A stretch of DNA of 64,000 nucleotides from Cacajao melanocephalus (Eukaryota > Chordata > Mammalia > Primates > Pitheciidae), in contig CAUYLG010052050.1 of assembly GCA_963573385.1 (NCBI GenBank), positions 62,001-126,000 on the forward strand. The letters run 5' to 3'. Made by a program: the position numbers and the translations under genes. Below the pieces are notes generated by a model. That model had not been told where the DNA came from. It saw only the letters and a program-made list of their open reading frames with translations, and made no database searches. How positions within the stretch are numbered: the stretch's first letter is position 1; each line of letters begins with the position of its first letter. Below are positions 12,217 to 25,559 of the stretch, in pieces.

Positions 12217-13384
12217 ATTTCCAGTTTTTAAGGCAGTAATGTAGAGATCTGAAAAAGAAATTTGAGAACAATTTTGACTGAGCTTGTAGTGGGAAATTGG
12301 TAATATCTTCAGGGTGGAATCCATGGCATTTGTGAATAAAAATATCCAGAAGTGCCAGACTTAAATCAGTACTTAATAAAAATATAGAGATGAAATGGAT
12401 CAACAATCTGAGAGTGGAAGACCTGAGTCCTAGTCCGGGGTCTTCCATGTGCTATCCCCGTAAACTAATGTATATTATTGATTCCAAGACATATTTTTTC
12501 ACATTTTAGTAATTATGCAGTTTGTATTGTAATTGATGGCATCTCAGCATGTTTTTACTGAGCAGCTGTTTTGTTTCTTGGTGGTCCATCAAACATAGCA
12601 GTGTGCCTTCACCATTGATGCCCTCTGAGGCCACCTCTGTAAATTGTGAAAGTACTTTATATAAACCATGGCACACTTCAGAACCTCAGTAAGTGATGAA
12701 AAATGGCATTCCTCCAAGATGCAGACTCTGAGGGCTCAAAAGTACCTGGTTAGTCATGAGTACTTGCTTCCCAGTGGCTAGACCGGCATGCAGTCTGTCC
12801 AGGTCTTTTTAACTTTGCCTGGCACTTATTTTCAGAGCCCAGGGCTTGTAGTTAATATTTCTCTGATTAAGGATGAGGTTGATTAGGAATTAGAATAGGG
12901 AGGGTGGGAAGTAAGTGATTTAACTTGGGGCTTGAACCTGGAAGTTCAAATAGAAATCGACATAAACATTGCCTGGGGAAAGTATCACCAATGTGGATTT
13001 TTGTTTTTTTCAAGGCTACTGAGCTGTCATCACTTTGTCATTTCTCTTATCTGGCCCTTTTAGAAATGTACTACAGTTGTTTGTTTATTTGTACATCTTC
13101 CTCTTTTGATACAGCAAGGCATGGATTCTGTGAGGTTCATATTATAGCCTCTGACCCTGGTGCAGAGGTGCTTAGGAAACATTTAAAGAGTTGATTCTCA
13201 GAGATAGCCTTTCCACCTCGGTCACCACCCAACTCATGTGCCCACAACTCAGAAGGAAGAGCCAGGTTGGACTGTCATGTCCAAACAGCAGCTGCTGAGG
13301 TCTAGTCCCTTTGTCTGCCAAACCTCTTTGCTTCTGTTCTGCTGTGGTTCAGGGCAGGAAATAGAAAGCAGTCTAGGTATTTTA
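12217..13384. other. Intronic sequence, nothing recognised
   Basis: No repeat family or coding-like frame was recognised in this 1.2 kb. Confidence 0.55.
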
Positions 13385-13692
13385 TTTTTTAATTTAACTT
13401 AATTTATTCTGAGACAGAGTCTCACTCTGTTGCCCAGGCTGGAGTGCAGTGGTGCCATCCGGCTCACTGCAACCTCCGCCTCCCAGGTTTAAGTGATTCT
13501 CCCACCTCAGCCTTCTGGGTAGCTGGTGTTACAGGTGCCCATCACCATGCCCGGCTAATTTTTGTATTTTTAGTAGAGACAGAGTTTCGCCATGTTGACC
13601 AAGCTGGTCTCAAACTCCTGACCTCAGGTGATCTGCCCACCTCGGCCTCCCAAAGTGCTGGGATGACAGGTATGAGCCACTGTGCCTGGCCC
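13385..13692 (-). mobile_element. Alu, antisense, with target-site duplication
   Basis: CAGTCTAGGTATTTTA (13,369) and CAGTCTAGGGATTTTA (13,693) flank it, one mismatch. Confidence 0.95.
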
Positions 13693-13708
13693 CAGTCTAG
13701 GGATTTTA

Positions 13709-15429
13709 AGCAGAAAGATATTTACTAGAGGGAATTTGGTGCTTATAAAGTCACTGGGGGGAGGGCTGGAGGAATAGGGCTCCAGGAATGAGTTTATATA
13801 ATTCATAAACAAATATATGTTGGCATGGCTGCTCAAAAAAAACCGACTCACCAGGGGTGCTATACCTTCTGAGTCTGTGTCTGGAACTATTAAGTTCAAG
13901 AACAAACTGATGGCAAAGCTGAAGAGTGGACCCTATAATGCTGTTGCAAAAAACCCTCGTGTCCCCATCTCCATGCTTGCCAGCACTCAAATAGCCCCAA
14001 AGGCAGGAAGATGGCCTCTGCCTCACATCTGCTTTCTAAATCTCAAGTGAGTGATTCTATTTGGGGGAGCCAAATTCACATCTAGAACCTTAGCTTCAAA
14101 AAGCCTGGGAAATACAGCTTTTCAATTACCAGCCAAAAGCTTTCTAGAAGGAGGGTAGAATGAATGATGAGCAAATAACCACAATAGTCACCGTACCCTG
14201 TTAGTAAAACATATTTGAGCAGCCATTACCCAATATATTTTGATTATAAATAATTTCTGCATATTACTACCATTATCTGCATATCTAGGATAGGATCCTT
14301 TCTGACTAGTGACTGTAAATCCTTATGTCATTATCTGTTGGGTAGTTCTGTTGGCTGGCTCTTTATCGCTTATGATTCTTTCCTCCTTTTGACTTTGTAA
14401 TGTGGTCCACAAAGATGCGATGGAGAGCTAGTACTCAAGAGAGAGGAATGCCATTTTCTTGTATGCCTGCATTGTGACAATTATCTTCAAGATGTGGTTT
14501 CTTGGCTGGAATCTCTTTAAGCCTCAGTTCTATTTTGTGAGGAATAGGATAGTTAAAAGTAGATCATATAATCTGTAAATTTACTTATGATTCAGCTGTA
14601 AATGGTTATTCATTGAAATATGCTGAGAATGGAGGGATTATTGAGGCGGTCACATAGTTCACTTTGTGGTTGAGGATAACTGCCTGAGTTTCATAAATGG
14701 CATGTAATTTGATACGACAGGTTAGATGCGGGTGTTTGTGGCCATTTGTATTCTTGATATAGTTAACTTTCTTTTTTTAGGTTAACTGAAAATGGAAGAT
14801 CTGGTATTTAGATGAACTGAAAATAGAAGGTCTGATGTTTCCTCCCCAGACCTGGCACAGTGTTCACTAGGATTTTGGAGCCCCAGGTCTAGACCTGCCT
14901 TGAATGTCGTTGGTCAGACCTGCCGTTGTCAACTCTGGGTGAAAGTACAGTGTTAACCTAGTGTCCGTTCTAACAGTGATGGAAGCTTAGTTTGGCTTTA
15001 GGTAAGCAGTATGGGGAGGGCTGATATTTCCAGCATCACTGGGACTTCAGTTCTGTCTCAGGTCGTTACAGTTAGAGACAAAGAAACCTGTTAATGGAAG
15101 CGTTTAAGTCCTTTTCAGTCTCTGGCTTGAGTGGTTATCTTAAACGCCCTTGGGGGAAAAAACTCACAAAGGGAACTCAAGTGAGATAAGCCGGTGGCTG
15201 AGTTTCTGTTAGAAACTTAACTTCAAAGAATCTCAGAAGAGGGAAACCACAGAGGCCCCTCTAAGGTAGTGTTGTAAGAGGACACTTAACATTTCTTAAC
15301 GGTTGTCATATTTTACCATTAATATCATTGCATGTGGTCACTCATTATAGTGAAAAGAACATAGAATTTGGAGTCTAGACACCAACTTTTAGGTTTGGCT
15401 GTTCCCTGTATCCATTTGACCTCATTCAA
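13709..15429. other. Intronic sequence, nothing recognised
   Basis: 1.7 kb of unique-looking DNA. The stretch at 13,720-14,110 has an LTR-like feel but I could not name a family. Confidence 0.5.
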
Positions 15430-16044
<615 letters not shown>

Positions 16045-16049
16045 TTAAT

Positions 16050-16250
16050 TGGGTATTATTTACTGAAGGCCAACTTGGGTCAGGCATTGAATCTAGATTA
16101 CTTCCCATGGGACTTCTTATAATGTATAGGCTATCATCACCACCATTTTACAAAGGGGGAAACTGAGGTGTAGAGCATTATCACTTGTCTAAGCTCACCA
16201 GGAGAGGACTGGATGGAATAAGAACTAAACCTGGCTGTGTGACTTCATAT
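16050..16250 (-). mobile_element. MIR, antisense
   Basis: CCATTTTACAAAGGGGGAAA then ACTGAGGTGTAGAGCATTAT is the reversed MIR core. Confidence 0.7.
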
Positions 16251-16439
16251 CCGCTGCTCATAACATCTAGCAGGGCTCTCATTTGGGGATTACCCTTCCC
16301 ATCCACCCCAAAGATTGGTGAGAATGATTGCAATTTAGTGACAGACATTCTGCAAAGGGTGGGACCTTTCTGCCCTTCAAAGAGTCATTCTGCCCAAATG
16401 CCACTAATGGCCCTCCTTGAGAAGTATCTCAAGACTCTA

Positions 16440-16545
16440 TGTGAAAACAGCGTCTGGCGTAGTACTTGTCCGCATCTCATGACTTGGGCAAGTGCCCGGC
16501 ATGTGTAGGGGCTTAATAATTGATTGAATGAGTGACCGAGTAAAA
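16440..16545 (+). mobile_element. L2 3' end, sense
   Basis: GGGGCTTAATAATTGATTGA followed by ATGAGTGA is an L2-like terminus. Confidence 0.5.
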
Positions 16546-16554
16546 GTCACAAAC

Positions 16555-16680
16555 GAGATTTGGTCCCCTCACTTGCCAAGTGAAGGTAGTAATGTTACCT
16601 CTCTTATGGGGATGATGGTGGTAAAGATTAAATGAGAAGTTAGATGTGAAAATGCACTGGAAATGGATGTAAACTTTTAC
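16555..16680 (+). mobile_element. MIR fragment, sense
   Basis: GTTACCTCTCTTATGGGGAT and AGATTAAATGAGAAGTTAG match the MIR 3' half. Confidence 0.55.
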
Positions 16681-16683
16681 CTA

Positions 16684-16746
16684 GGTAACAAAATGGCATG
16701 TCATGCACATGTATCCTGGAACTCAAAATTAAATTAAAAAGAAAAG
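16684..16746 (+). mobile_element. Severely 5'-truncated L1 insertion (about 60 bp)
   Basis: ATGCACATGTATCCTGGAAC and an A-rich end match the last bases of L1. The flanks AAATGGATGTAAA (16,671) and AAATGGATATAAA (about 16,748) look like a target-site duplication with one change. Confidence 0.7.
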
Positions 16747-17756
16747 AAAATGGATATAAAAGCAGTATAAACATATTGTTGTTATAATAAGTGACCTGTG
16801 TGGTTCCTCATTTAAGGATGTGAATCTCCATGTCAATATGATGCTGTTGTATTTCATTCTGTTTGAAACCTGGGCAAGTTTTTATCCATTTAACATGTGT
16901 GTCCTACATTGTAAGATTTACTGAAAGGATCTGACTTCTATGAACATGAGACTCCTGTGGATATCTTCCCTCTGTCTGCCATGCTAACAGGCACATCCTC
17001 TGCCATGGCCAAAACTGTGTAGCAGTTTGCAAAGCAGAGTTTGTATTTGGTGAGAAATCAGCCCTGTGGTTTCATGCTGAATGCAGTGACCAGGGCATTT
17101 CCTCCCTATTATGCACATAATTACTCCTAAGGTTCCCATTAGCTTTAACAAGTGACACTCGAGAAATAACACAGGGCACTGGTCAATGTCATTTCTGAAG
17201 CTGAACTCCAAGAAGGATGAAAAGCAGTCGTTTCCGAAAAATAACGGTATCACGGCAGCCGGGATGTGGGCAGTTGCTGGGTGGGTTAGCATGGCTCCTT
17301 ACACAGGACAGCACCGCTTGGCCTTAGGTCTCCACATTGGGCCTGTTCGGTGCTGAGGGGGACTTTAAGGGTTCTTCTTCTACAAGGCTCAGTCCTTCTC
17401 CACTGCTTAACTGGAGCTTCCTCTGTGGCTGGCATTCATAGCCGGGGCACAGACCCATTTCCACCCTTCATCACCAGACCAGGGGTTGAAATTTAGTTCA
17501 AAGACTCTATCACTCTGATTTGGGCTAGGCCCAGCGTTCTTCAGCCTGAGGCAAGGCACGCATTTGAAATAGTCCCTGTGAGGCTGCAGAGTTATCATAG
17601 AGGAAGGGGAGTGTATTTGTCAGGACTCACATTTCTTTACAAGTTGAAAAAGTTTCTATCTTTTTAAGTACCCAAGCCTCTTTCCATTCCACCTAATCAT
17701 TGATGTAGACTATTTGTTTGTAACTGGTTTGGTACCTCCTTCTTCCCCACTCCAGG
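16747..17756. other. Intronic sequence, nothing recognised
   Basis: One kilobase without a recognised repeat or a coding-like frame. Confidence 0.55.
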
Positions 17757-17929
17757 GGGCAGGTGGCAAGGTCTGGAGACATTTTGGGTTGTCATTAACT
17801 GGGGAAGCTGTGCCACTGGCATTTAGTGGGTGGAGGCCAGGGATGCTGCTAAACATCCTATAATGCATAGGACGGACTTCCCCATTACAAAGAATAGGCC
17901 AGCTCAAAATATCAATAGTTGGGAAACCC
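17757..17929. mobile_element. hAT-type nonautonomous DNA transposon fragment
   Basis: GGTCTGGAGACATTTTGGGT and GGCCAGGGATGCTGCTAAAC are hallmarks of a MER-class hAT element. A related copy is at 53,900. Subfamily not resolved. Confidence 0.65.
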
Positions 17930-18286
17930 TGTATTGGTGTGTTCTCACACTGCTGTGAAGAAATACCTGAGCCTGTATAATTTATAAATAAAAGAGGTTT
18001 AATTGACTCACAGTTCTGCATGGCTGGGGAGGGAGGCCTCAGGAAACTTATCAATCATAGCCGAAGGCATTTCTTCACAGGGCAGCAGGAGAGGGAATGA
18101 GTGCAAGCAGGGGAAATGCCAGATACTCACAAAACCGTCAGATCTCATGAGAGTCACTATCACGAGAACAGCATGGGAGAAACTGCCCCCATGATCCAAT
18201 TACCTGCAGCTTGTCCTGCCCTTGACACGTGGGGATTATTACAATTCCAGGTGAGATTGGGATGGGGACACAGCCAGACCATACCA
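17930..18286 (-). mobile_element. Solo LTR, THE1/MST type (ERVL-MaLR), antisense
   Basis: Inverted LTR from TGTATTGG to CCATACCA (TG...CA ends), flanked by a perfect 5 bp duplication AACCC (17,925 and 18,287). About 357 bp with no internal retroviral sequence, so it is a recombined solo LTR. It sits at the end of the hAT fragment. Confidence 0.88.
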
Positions 18287-18329
18287 AACCCTTATTTGAT
18301 TCAACATTTTTCTGATGCTTTATGAAAAA

Positions 18330-18580
18330 AATCAAGTAACAACAATGATCACTTACCAAATACTTGCTCTGTATCACACAGTATGTCAGCGGCTGTATTC
18401 GGATTATCCATCGTATTTAATCTCCGCCACAGCCTTGTGAGATGCGCATTTACCAATCCCATTATACAGGTGAGGAAACTGAGATTTAGGGAGGTGAAGG
18501 AGCCTGCCTAATTGGAAACCTGGAACAGGATCCTGGCTCACGTCTAACTGACACCAAACACTGTGCTGTTTACCTCACCC
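18330..18580 (-). mobile_element. MIR, antisense
   Basis: CCCATTATACAGGTGAGGAA then ACTGAGATTTAGGGAGGTGA is the reversed MIR core. Confidence 0.75.
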
Positions 18581-18669
18581 ATATGCCTGTCTCCATGTTC
18601 CTGGTTTCAGATAATTAGGTCAAGAAATAATTATTTCATAAGGGCCTTAAGCTCAGCTGTAGACTCAGT

Positions 18670-19055
18670 AAGTGGGACATTCAGTGATAGCCCCTTCTCT
18701 TCTTACCCTACACTCTATCCCTGGTGAGCTCATCCCCTCTTGGTGCCTGGGCTATCATCTGTGTTTAGGTGACACGCATGTCATTCTTCAACTTGGATGT
18801 GACCTTGGGTCGAAGTCTAGTTCCTGTATTACCTCCAGTATTACCCTCCGTCCCCTCTTGGTCAGAATGAGGAGATGGATGTCCTTCCTCTCGTCCCTGG
18901 GGTCCTGTGTGTGTACATCTGTAATATTACTCATTCTGATACACTGACTCCTTCAGGGAAGGGGCCATGTCTTGTTTAGCACAATATCCCAACATGTAGA
19001 ATAGAGCCTGGTACATAATGGTCACTGCGTAACTATTTGCCAAAAGAATGAATAC
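18670..19055 (+). mobile_element. L2, sense
   Basis: The 3' end is clear (CTTCAGGGAAGGGGCCATGT, AGAGCCTGGTACATAATGGT). The 5' part is more divergent. Confidence 0.55.
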
Positions 19056-19339
19056 ACTGATGGTAATTGGTCACTAAGAAGAAAATCCCCCTTTTTGGGA
19101 TGGCGAGTATGGAATTTTCATTGCCGATTTGATTTTCATTTTGATTCTATGGTGAGTTGCCACTTAAGAGAGCCAAGAACAATCCCTTTTATACCGTGGC
19201 TAAATGTGGACAGCCAAAAAGTGAACAGCTGTGAAAGCTGTAGGAATTGCATCGCTGTAACCACAGAGGTAATTAAATGTGTCCCAGGAAGGGATCTGCT
19301 GATTCGGTTTGCAATGGGAGGGTTTGAGACATGACTTTT

Positions 19340-19990
<651 letters not shown>

Positions 19991-20105
19991 CCCTTCCATT
20001 TTCTTAAGGGGATGTCGTCTTTCCTGGGTTTTAGCTATACCCTTTGGGAATGATATTGATTATCTTAAGGCTTAACATGTTAAATACAAGATATTTGCTG
20101 CAAAT

Positions 20106-20135
20106 TTACACACACACACACACACCCCTAAAACA

Positions 20136-20170
<35 letters not shown>

Positions 20171-20172
20171 CC
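20106..20172. repeat. Compound (CA)n microsatellite
   Basis: Two CA runs, each followed by CCCCTAAA, as if the end of the array was copied. Confidence 0.92.
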
Positions 20173-20284
20173 CTAAAGTCCTTTTAGGCCTTTAAGGTAT
20201 CTTCAGAGTCTTCTAGTTAATCAATTGCTGTCTGAAGCTTGATTGTGCTACTGAGATCCTAACACACTCTGCCACGTAGGAAAA

Positions 20285-20420
20285 ACAACTGTTACTAGCT
20301 CCATTCTACAGATGAGGCAATGGAGACTCAGAAGAATTTAGGGAATTGCTTACATTTTGTTTCAAATGGTTCTAACACCAACATTTGGCCGCAAAGACTG
20401 GCCCAGGGAACATTCATTCT
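20285..20420 (-). mobile_element. MIR fragment, antisense
   Basis: CCATTCTACAGATGAGGCAA then TGGAGACTCAGAAGA. Confidence 0.6.
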
Positions 20421-20499
20421 ATTAGGGTGGATGGAAACACACGTGCTTCACTATCTTATGGGGCCAGATGTGATTGCTGTTACAAAGAGAGACAAACCT

Positions 20500-20790
20500 C
20501 GAAGGAAAGGGAAGGAGGGTGATTGATTTTGGTGGTGGTGGTGGAAGGAAGCCTTCCTGGGAAGATTGAGGTTTGCACTGGGCCCTGAGGATGAGTAGAA
20601 ATTTGCTAGCAGAATCTGATAAGGTGGAGGAAAGACATTCCAGGTGAGGATGCCTGCCAGGGCAAGAGCAGGGCATGGGGCACTGAGCAGAGTGGTATCC
20701 GGGAATACAGGAGCCCAAGGATGGAGAGGTGGACCTGGATGGCTCTGAATACTCTCAAGTTTGAGTTTCATTCTTGGGACCAGGGAGCCA
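20500..20790 (-). mobile_element. L2, antisense
   Basis: GAAGCCTTCCTGGGAAGATT, GAAAGACATTCCAGGTGAGG and GAGCAGGGCATGGGGCACTG follow reversed L2 order. A (GGT)n run is at 20,529-20,541. Confidence 0.6.
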
Positions 20791-22450
20791 CAGAAGGTTT
20801 AGTGTCTCCTGTTTTTCAGATGATGAAATTTAAGCTTAATGAACTCTCTTGTTTCATTAGAAAGGCAGTAGTTTCAAACTCACTTTCTCAGAATGAACTT
20901 GGGGTCATTTGGAAATTGTTTCTATTATCGTCATTTAATGGGAGGTAAGATTATTCATGAACGCCTAAAGTGCAAAGTAAGAAAGAGCTTAAAAGCACTC
21001 CGTGGTGGGATTTGAAACTCCTCTGTTTTGCGTTGCTCTGGCCAAAATTATAGGCCATGGAGGTTCCATTTCAGTCTCTCGGTTGCTAATGGTGCCCTAG
21101 CTTCACCCTCAGAGGGCTCTGGAAGCAGTGGCAGGAGAAAGGGAAAGTGTGTAAATAGCCCCAGGAAGCGAGTTTCTTGTTTCACTGGGAGCTCCTGGGT
21201 GTATCCGGGTCAGGCTGCAGTTGCTGGGCTGCCCTAGAGATGAGCAGTGGAGAATGGAGGACAAAGTCCGCCGCTTCCTCCGGGAAGGGAGACCCAAGCG
21301 CACTGTGTGTGGGGTCTGAGCACATTGTCCCCGAAAGATGCCACCCTGTGTCCTCTTTAAATCAAAAGGCTGCTTCTTTTTTAAGCTCCCCTTCCTGGGC
21401 TGTGGGAGAGGGCATGGGGCTATTGTAGAGCTCATACACAACATAAAAAGGCGTCTCTCGGTGGCTTTCACAATCTCTTCTGAGGGCCATTGTGCTTGGT
21501 ACAAAGCTGAGGGCTGCCTGTGTTTTCTCTGCTAGACTGTAGCACTTGATGCCTGTTGATGAATAATCGAGAGCTGGTTTTCTCATAGGGGTGTCTCACC
21601 ACCTTTGATCCCCTTATTTCCCATTAAAACATCACCGCCACCACCACCATCACCATCACCACCACCATTGCCACCACCACCACCACTACGACAGGGAGAA
21701 CTCTCCCAAAGGCTTAATTGAAAAAGAAAGTAATATGTAATCACAGATATGCAGCATTTTTTAAAGGGAACATGCGGACAGGCAAGCTAAAGGGGTTTCT
21801 GGATTTATGCTTGCCAACTTATAAAGATTTGAGGATTAGGGATTGGAAGGTCTAATTGAGGTAGTGCTTATTATTGGAAGCCTATGCAAAGGTATTGGAA
21901 CGGAGATTATTTTGCAAATGGAAGAATTAGTGAAATCCTTTAAGAACCAAGGTTTTATTATATGTAGGGTTTTCTGTATAATTTTGCTGTTCAAAAATGG
22001 AAGTGCAGTTTGAGAAACTGAACAGGCAATCTTTGAGTCACTTGTAATAAAACAGCTTTTGTTGAGAGAGTGTGAGCCATCATCTGAATGACAATTATGT
22101 GCTTAAAAATATTAACTAGGAAGAGTAGCCTTGCTCACTTTCAGATAATCCATTGCATTCAGGAGGGGAGTGGTTCAGGGCTCTTTCTTGGGACTCTGGA
22201 GAGAATTCTTTCAAGGCTTATGCTGACTTTGTTTCCTGTGGCTGTAAAAGCAAAATGAAGTTTTTAAAAATAAATCCAGGTCTGATAGTAAGTGCCTTCC
22301 TGCAAATGGGATTTGAGGGATGCACAGGATGTTGTCATCGGAAAGTCACAGCAACATTCCTTCTTTATTTTCATAGGAAATAAATGAGGAATGGATTAGA
22401 AACACAGAGTTCATTGCTGAGTGTTTGATCTGTTATAAAACCCCAACAAA
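20791..22450. other. Intronic sequence with a (CAC/CAT)n microsatellite
   Basis: No interspersed repeat was recognised in 1.66 kb. The only repeat is the trinucleotide run below. Confidence 0.55.
21630..21691. repeat. (CAC)n/(CAT)n trinucleotide repeat
   Basis: About 20 triplets of CAC with interspersed CAT, TTG and GCC. Confidence 0.9.
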
Positions 22451-22744
22451 GGCCAGGCTCGGTGGCTCACGCCTGTAATCACAGCACTTTGGGAGGCCAA
22501 GGCGGGTGGATCACCTGAGGTCAGGAGTTCGAGACCAGCCTGACCAATGTGGAGAAACCCGGTCTCTACTAAAAATACAAAATTATCCGGGCGTGGTGGC
22601 GCATGCCTGTAATCCCAGCTACTCGGGAGGCTGAGGCAGGAGAATTGCTTGAACCTGGAGGCGGAGGTTGCAGTGAGCAGAGATCATGCCATTGCACTCC
22701 AGCCTGGGCTACAAGAGTGAAACTCTATCTAAAAAAAAAAAAAA
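22451..22744 (+). mobile_element. Alu, sense, with target-site duplication
   Basis: Flanks AACCCCAACAAA and AACCAACAAAG. Intact dimer with a short A tail. Confidence 0.95.
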
Positions 22745-23199
22745 ACCAACAAAGTAGAAAGGGCATTGGGTGTAGCATGAGGGATCTTGGGTTCTTGTCC
22801 TGGTTCTTCTACCCCCTTTTGGGGACCCCCTCATGTGATATTAACAAATGTAGATGTTGGCAGTTTTCAAACCATTCCTCTAATCCCAAGCGTTGGGGAA
22901 GGTCTTTGGAGGGGGCTGGGGGGGTCCTAGTAAGTGCCACCCCATCAGAGTGGCTCCTTGCTTATCTGTTTCATATTTTGGGGTTCTGAGTAAAATTTTG
23001 TTAGAAGAAAGTATTTCAGGGCTAAACCCAACAATTTTGCAGTTGACTACTTAGACTATTTCTAAGGTCTCTTTCCAACTCAGTTCTGATGCTATTAGCG
23101 GTTCTCAAAATCAATATACATTTACATGAGGGTTAAATCATAATTAAAATGAATAATTACTGTTTATGCAGTATGAACTGCCTGACATCTGTCCACCCT
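22745..23199. other. Intronic sequence, nothing recognised
   Basis: Contains G-runs near 22,905-22,926. Confidence 0.5.
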
Positions 23200-23580
23200 T
23201 CCATCCAGCACTCAAACGTTTATTGACCAAATATTTATCTGACTAAAGAGATAAATATAAATAAAACTTAGTTCCTGCCTGAAAATAACTTGCAGTTTAG
23301 CAAGTGGTGACAGACCCATAATTGTAGCTGTAATGCTTTATGATAATGGCTATGGGCAGCTAGAGAAAAAAAAAGGAGTAATTAGTTTAGGAGAGGTCAG
23401 GGAACTTGACAGGGGAAAGAACATTTGAGCTGAGCTCTGGTCATTTGTTCAGCTATTTAACAAGCGTTTGTAGAATGTCTACCGTTTGTGCCAGGACCGT
23501 TTCTGTGCTAGGGAAACAGCAAGGGACAAAACAGACAATGATCCCTATCTTAACAGAGCTCATGTGCTTGGCATAAAATT
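23200..23580 (-). mobile_element. L2 fragments, antisense (two adjacent pieces)
   Basis: Two reversed L2 3' ends follow each other: one begins with the TTTATTGACCAAATATTTAT region near 23,218, the other with AACAAGCGTTTGTAGAATGT near 23,459. Confidence 0.6.
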
Positions 23581-23667
23581 TATCATGGGGAAAGGTTGGT
23601 GGTCCCTCTGGCTCCTTCTCCACCATCATCTCCCTCCCCTGTCCCATGATGCCTCAGAGTAAAGCAG

Positions 23668-23801
23668 TAATATATATATACATATTTCTGATTACGAAAT
23701 TAATTTAAGTGTATTATAGAGAATTTTGAAAAAAGGGACTTCCAAAAATGTCACCCCGAATCCCTGCCATATATATGCATATATATACATATATATATAT
23801 A

Positions 23802-23832
<31 letters not shown>

Positions 23833-24490
23833 GTATATATATGCATGGAAAATAGGCCAGAAGGTCAAGAGATTTTTCCTGGGTAGCAGGGATTAGGGAT
23901 AACTTTAAAAAAATGTATCTTTGTAAATATATGTGGGCGTATATTTACACACATGTATAATATAATATAAGGGACCTACTTCCAAAAAAAAAGTCATCCT
24001 TAATCCCTGCCATATAGATATGCATATATATATGGAAAAATAGAAAAATAGATTAGAAAGTCAAGAGATCCTTCCTGGATGACAGATATTAAGGATGACT
24101 TTTAAAATATATCTTTGTAAATATATCTATCTTTGTGTGTGTGTATGTGTATCTATATATTATATATCTTTACAAAGATGTTTATAAACATAATATATAT
24201 TTACAAATAATACATGTATATATGTAATATCTATAATATATAATCACATATATGTAATGATATGTGATGTATGTATATATTATAATATGCACATATGTAT
24301 ATAACACGTTACATACATGTTATATATAATAGTTTATATTACACACATATGTAATATATCTACACATATATGTAATATATCTTATACACATGTAATATAT
24401 ACACATGTAATATATATACACATGTACACACATAATGTATACACATATATTATTAATATACACGTATATATATTTACAAAGATGAAATCA
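23668..24490. repeat. AT-rich block with tandem duplication and inverted repeats
   Basis: About 820 bases of TA/TG/CA-alternating DNA. Two copies of a roughly 236 bp unit start at 23,735 and 23,971 (shared GGGAC, TCCAAAAA, AATCCCTGCCATAT). Each holds inverted arms: AATCCCTGC/GCAGGGATT in the first, AGTCATCCTTAAT/ATTAAGGATGACT (23,992 and 24,088) in the second. A further pair, ATCTTTGTAAATATA/TATATTTACAAAGAT (24,111 and 24,469), spans the right half. Origin unknown; see findings. Confidence 0.85.
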
Positions 24491-25145
24491 TCAGGCTTAT
24501 ATTATAGTGTGTTTTGCTTTTGCCTTGGAGTACCGAATCATGGGCATTTTCTCATGTCATTCAGTTTTCTCTAAAAACACTATAATATTCCATCAGATGG
24601 ATGTATTTTCATTTTGTCATTCTCCTTTTTAAACATTTTTGAAAAAGATTTTCCCTTTTGAAAAAATAGTGGGCCGGGCTTGGTGGCTCACGCTTTTAAT
24701 CCCAGCATTTTGGGAGGCCGAGGCTGGCAGATTGCCTGAGGTCAGGAGTTGGAGACCACCTGGCCAACGTGGTGAAATCCCGTCTCTACTAAAAATGCAA
24801 AAATTAGCTGGGCATGTTCGTGGGCGCCTGTAATCCCAGCTACTCGGGAGGCTGAGGTAGGAGAATTTCATGAACCCAGTGAGCCGAGATCGTGATCACA
24901 GCAGTGCGCTCCAGCCTGGGCGACAGAGTGAAACTCCATCTCAAAAAACAAAACAAAACAAAATGCCATTTTTTTTTTGTAAACTGAACTTTTGTCTGAG
25001 TTTCTTAATGTCTCTTTCACATAAACTTTCAGACGGGAATTCACAGGTTATAAACCTTTGAAGGCTCTTGATAAGTGTAGCGAAATTATTTTCTAGAAGG
25101 TTGTATCTATTGATGCTCCAACCAGCAGCATGTGAAAATGTCTGC
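24491..25145 (-). mobile_element. Old LINE (L1M/HAL1-like), antisense, split by an Alu
   Basis: ATATTCCATCAGATGGATGT before the Alu, and CACAGGTTATAAACCTTTGA with GATGCTCCAACCAGCAGCAT after it, fit antisense old L1. Confidence 0.55.
24671..24963 (+). mobile_element. Alu, sense, with an internal deletion
   Basis: The second monomer lacks the usual GGGAGGCGGAGGTTGCAGTG segment (24,866-24,890). The tail is AAAACAAAACA. Confidence 0.93.
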
Positions 25146-25224
25146 TTACTATATCCTACCTTGTTTGATTAGGCTGTCATACAGATTCCTGATGGAGTCA
25201 ACATTTATGCTTTCATTGAGTTTT

Positions 25225-25355
25225 TGGCCCATACTAATTATAGGCTTCTGGAGGCCACAAACTGTGTCCCAAGTCCCTGGCCTCTGACAGACTTGTAATA
25301 AAATAAATGTTAGTTGAATACATGCTTGTATGTCTGAATGAATGAGCCAAGAAGG
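25225..25355 (+). mobile_element. L2 3' end, sense
   Basis: GAGGCCACAAACTGTGTCCC to AAATGTTAGTTGAATACATG then GAATGAATGAG. Confidence 0.65.
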
Positions 25356-25559
25356 GTAAGGAGAGGTTTTACTTGATACCTGGGAAGAGAACAGAACTTT
25401 CATCAAATGTCACAAAGTATCTTATGAACGGGCTTCCAGGGATAGGGAGACTCACAAATGGACAAGTGGCTTGCTGTAAAGCCACCTCCACACTCTCAGT
25501 GCCTGTCCAAGAGTCCTATAATAGACCATCCTTAGGATTCTAATTCAGTGAAAAGATAT

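Noticed and set aside
13750..14110. Possible processed pseudogene
   Set aside because: No recognisable protein, A tail or target duplication. It may be part of an unnamed LTR.
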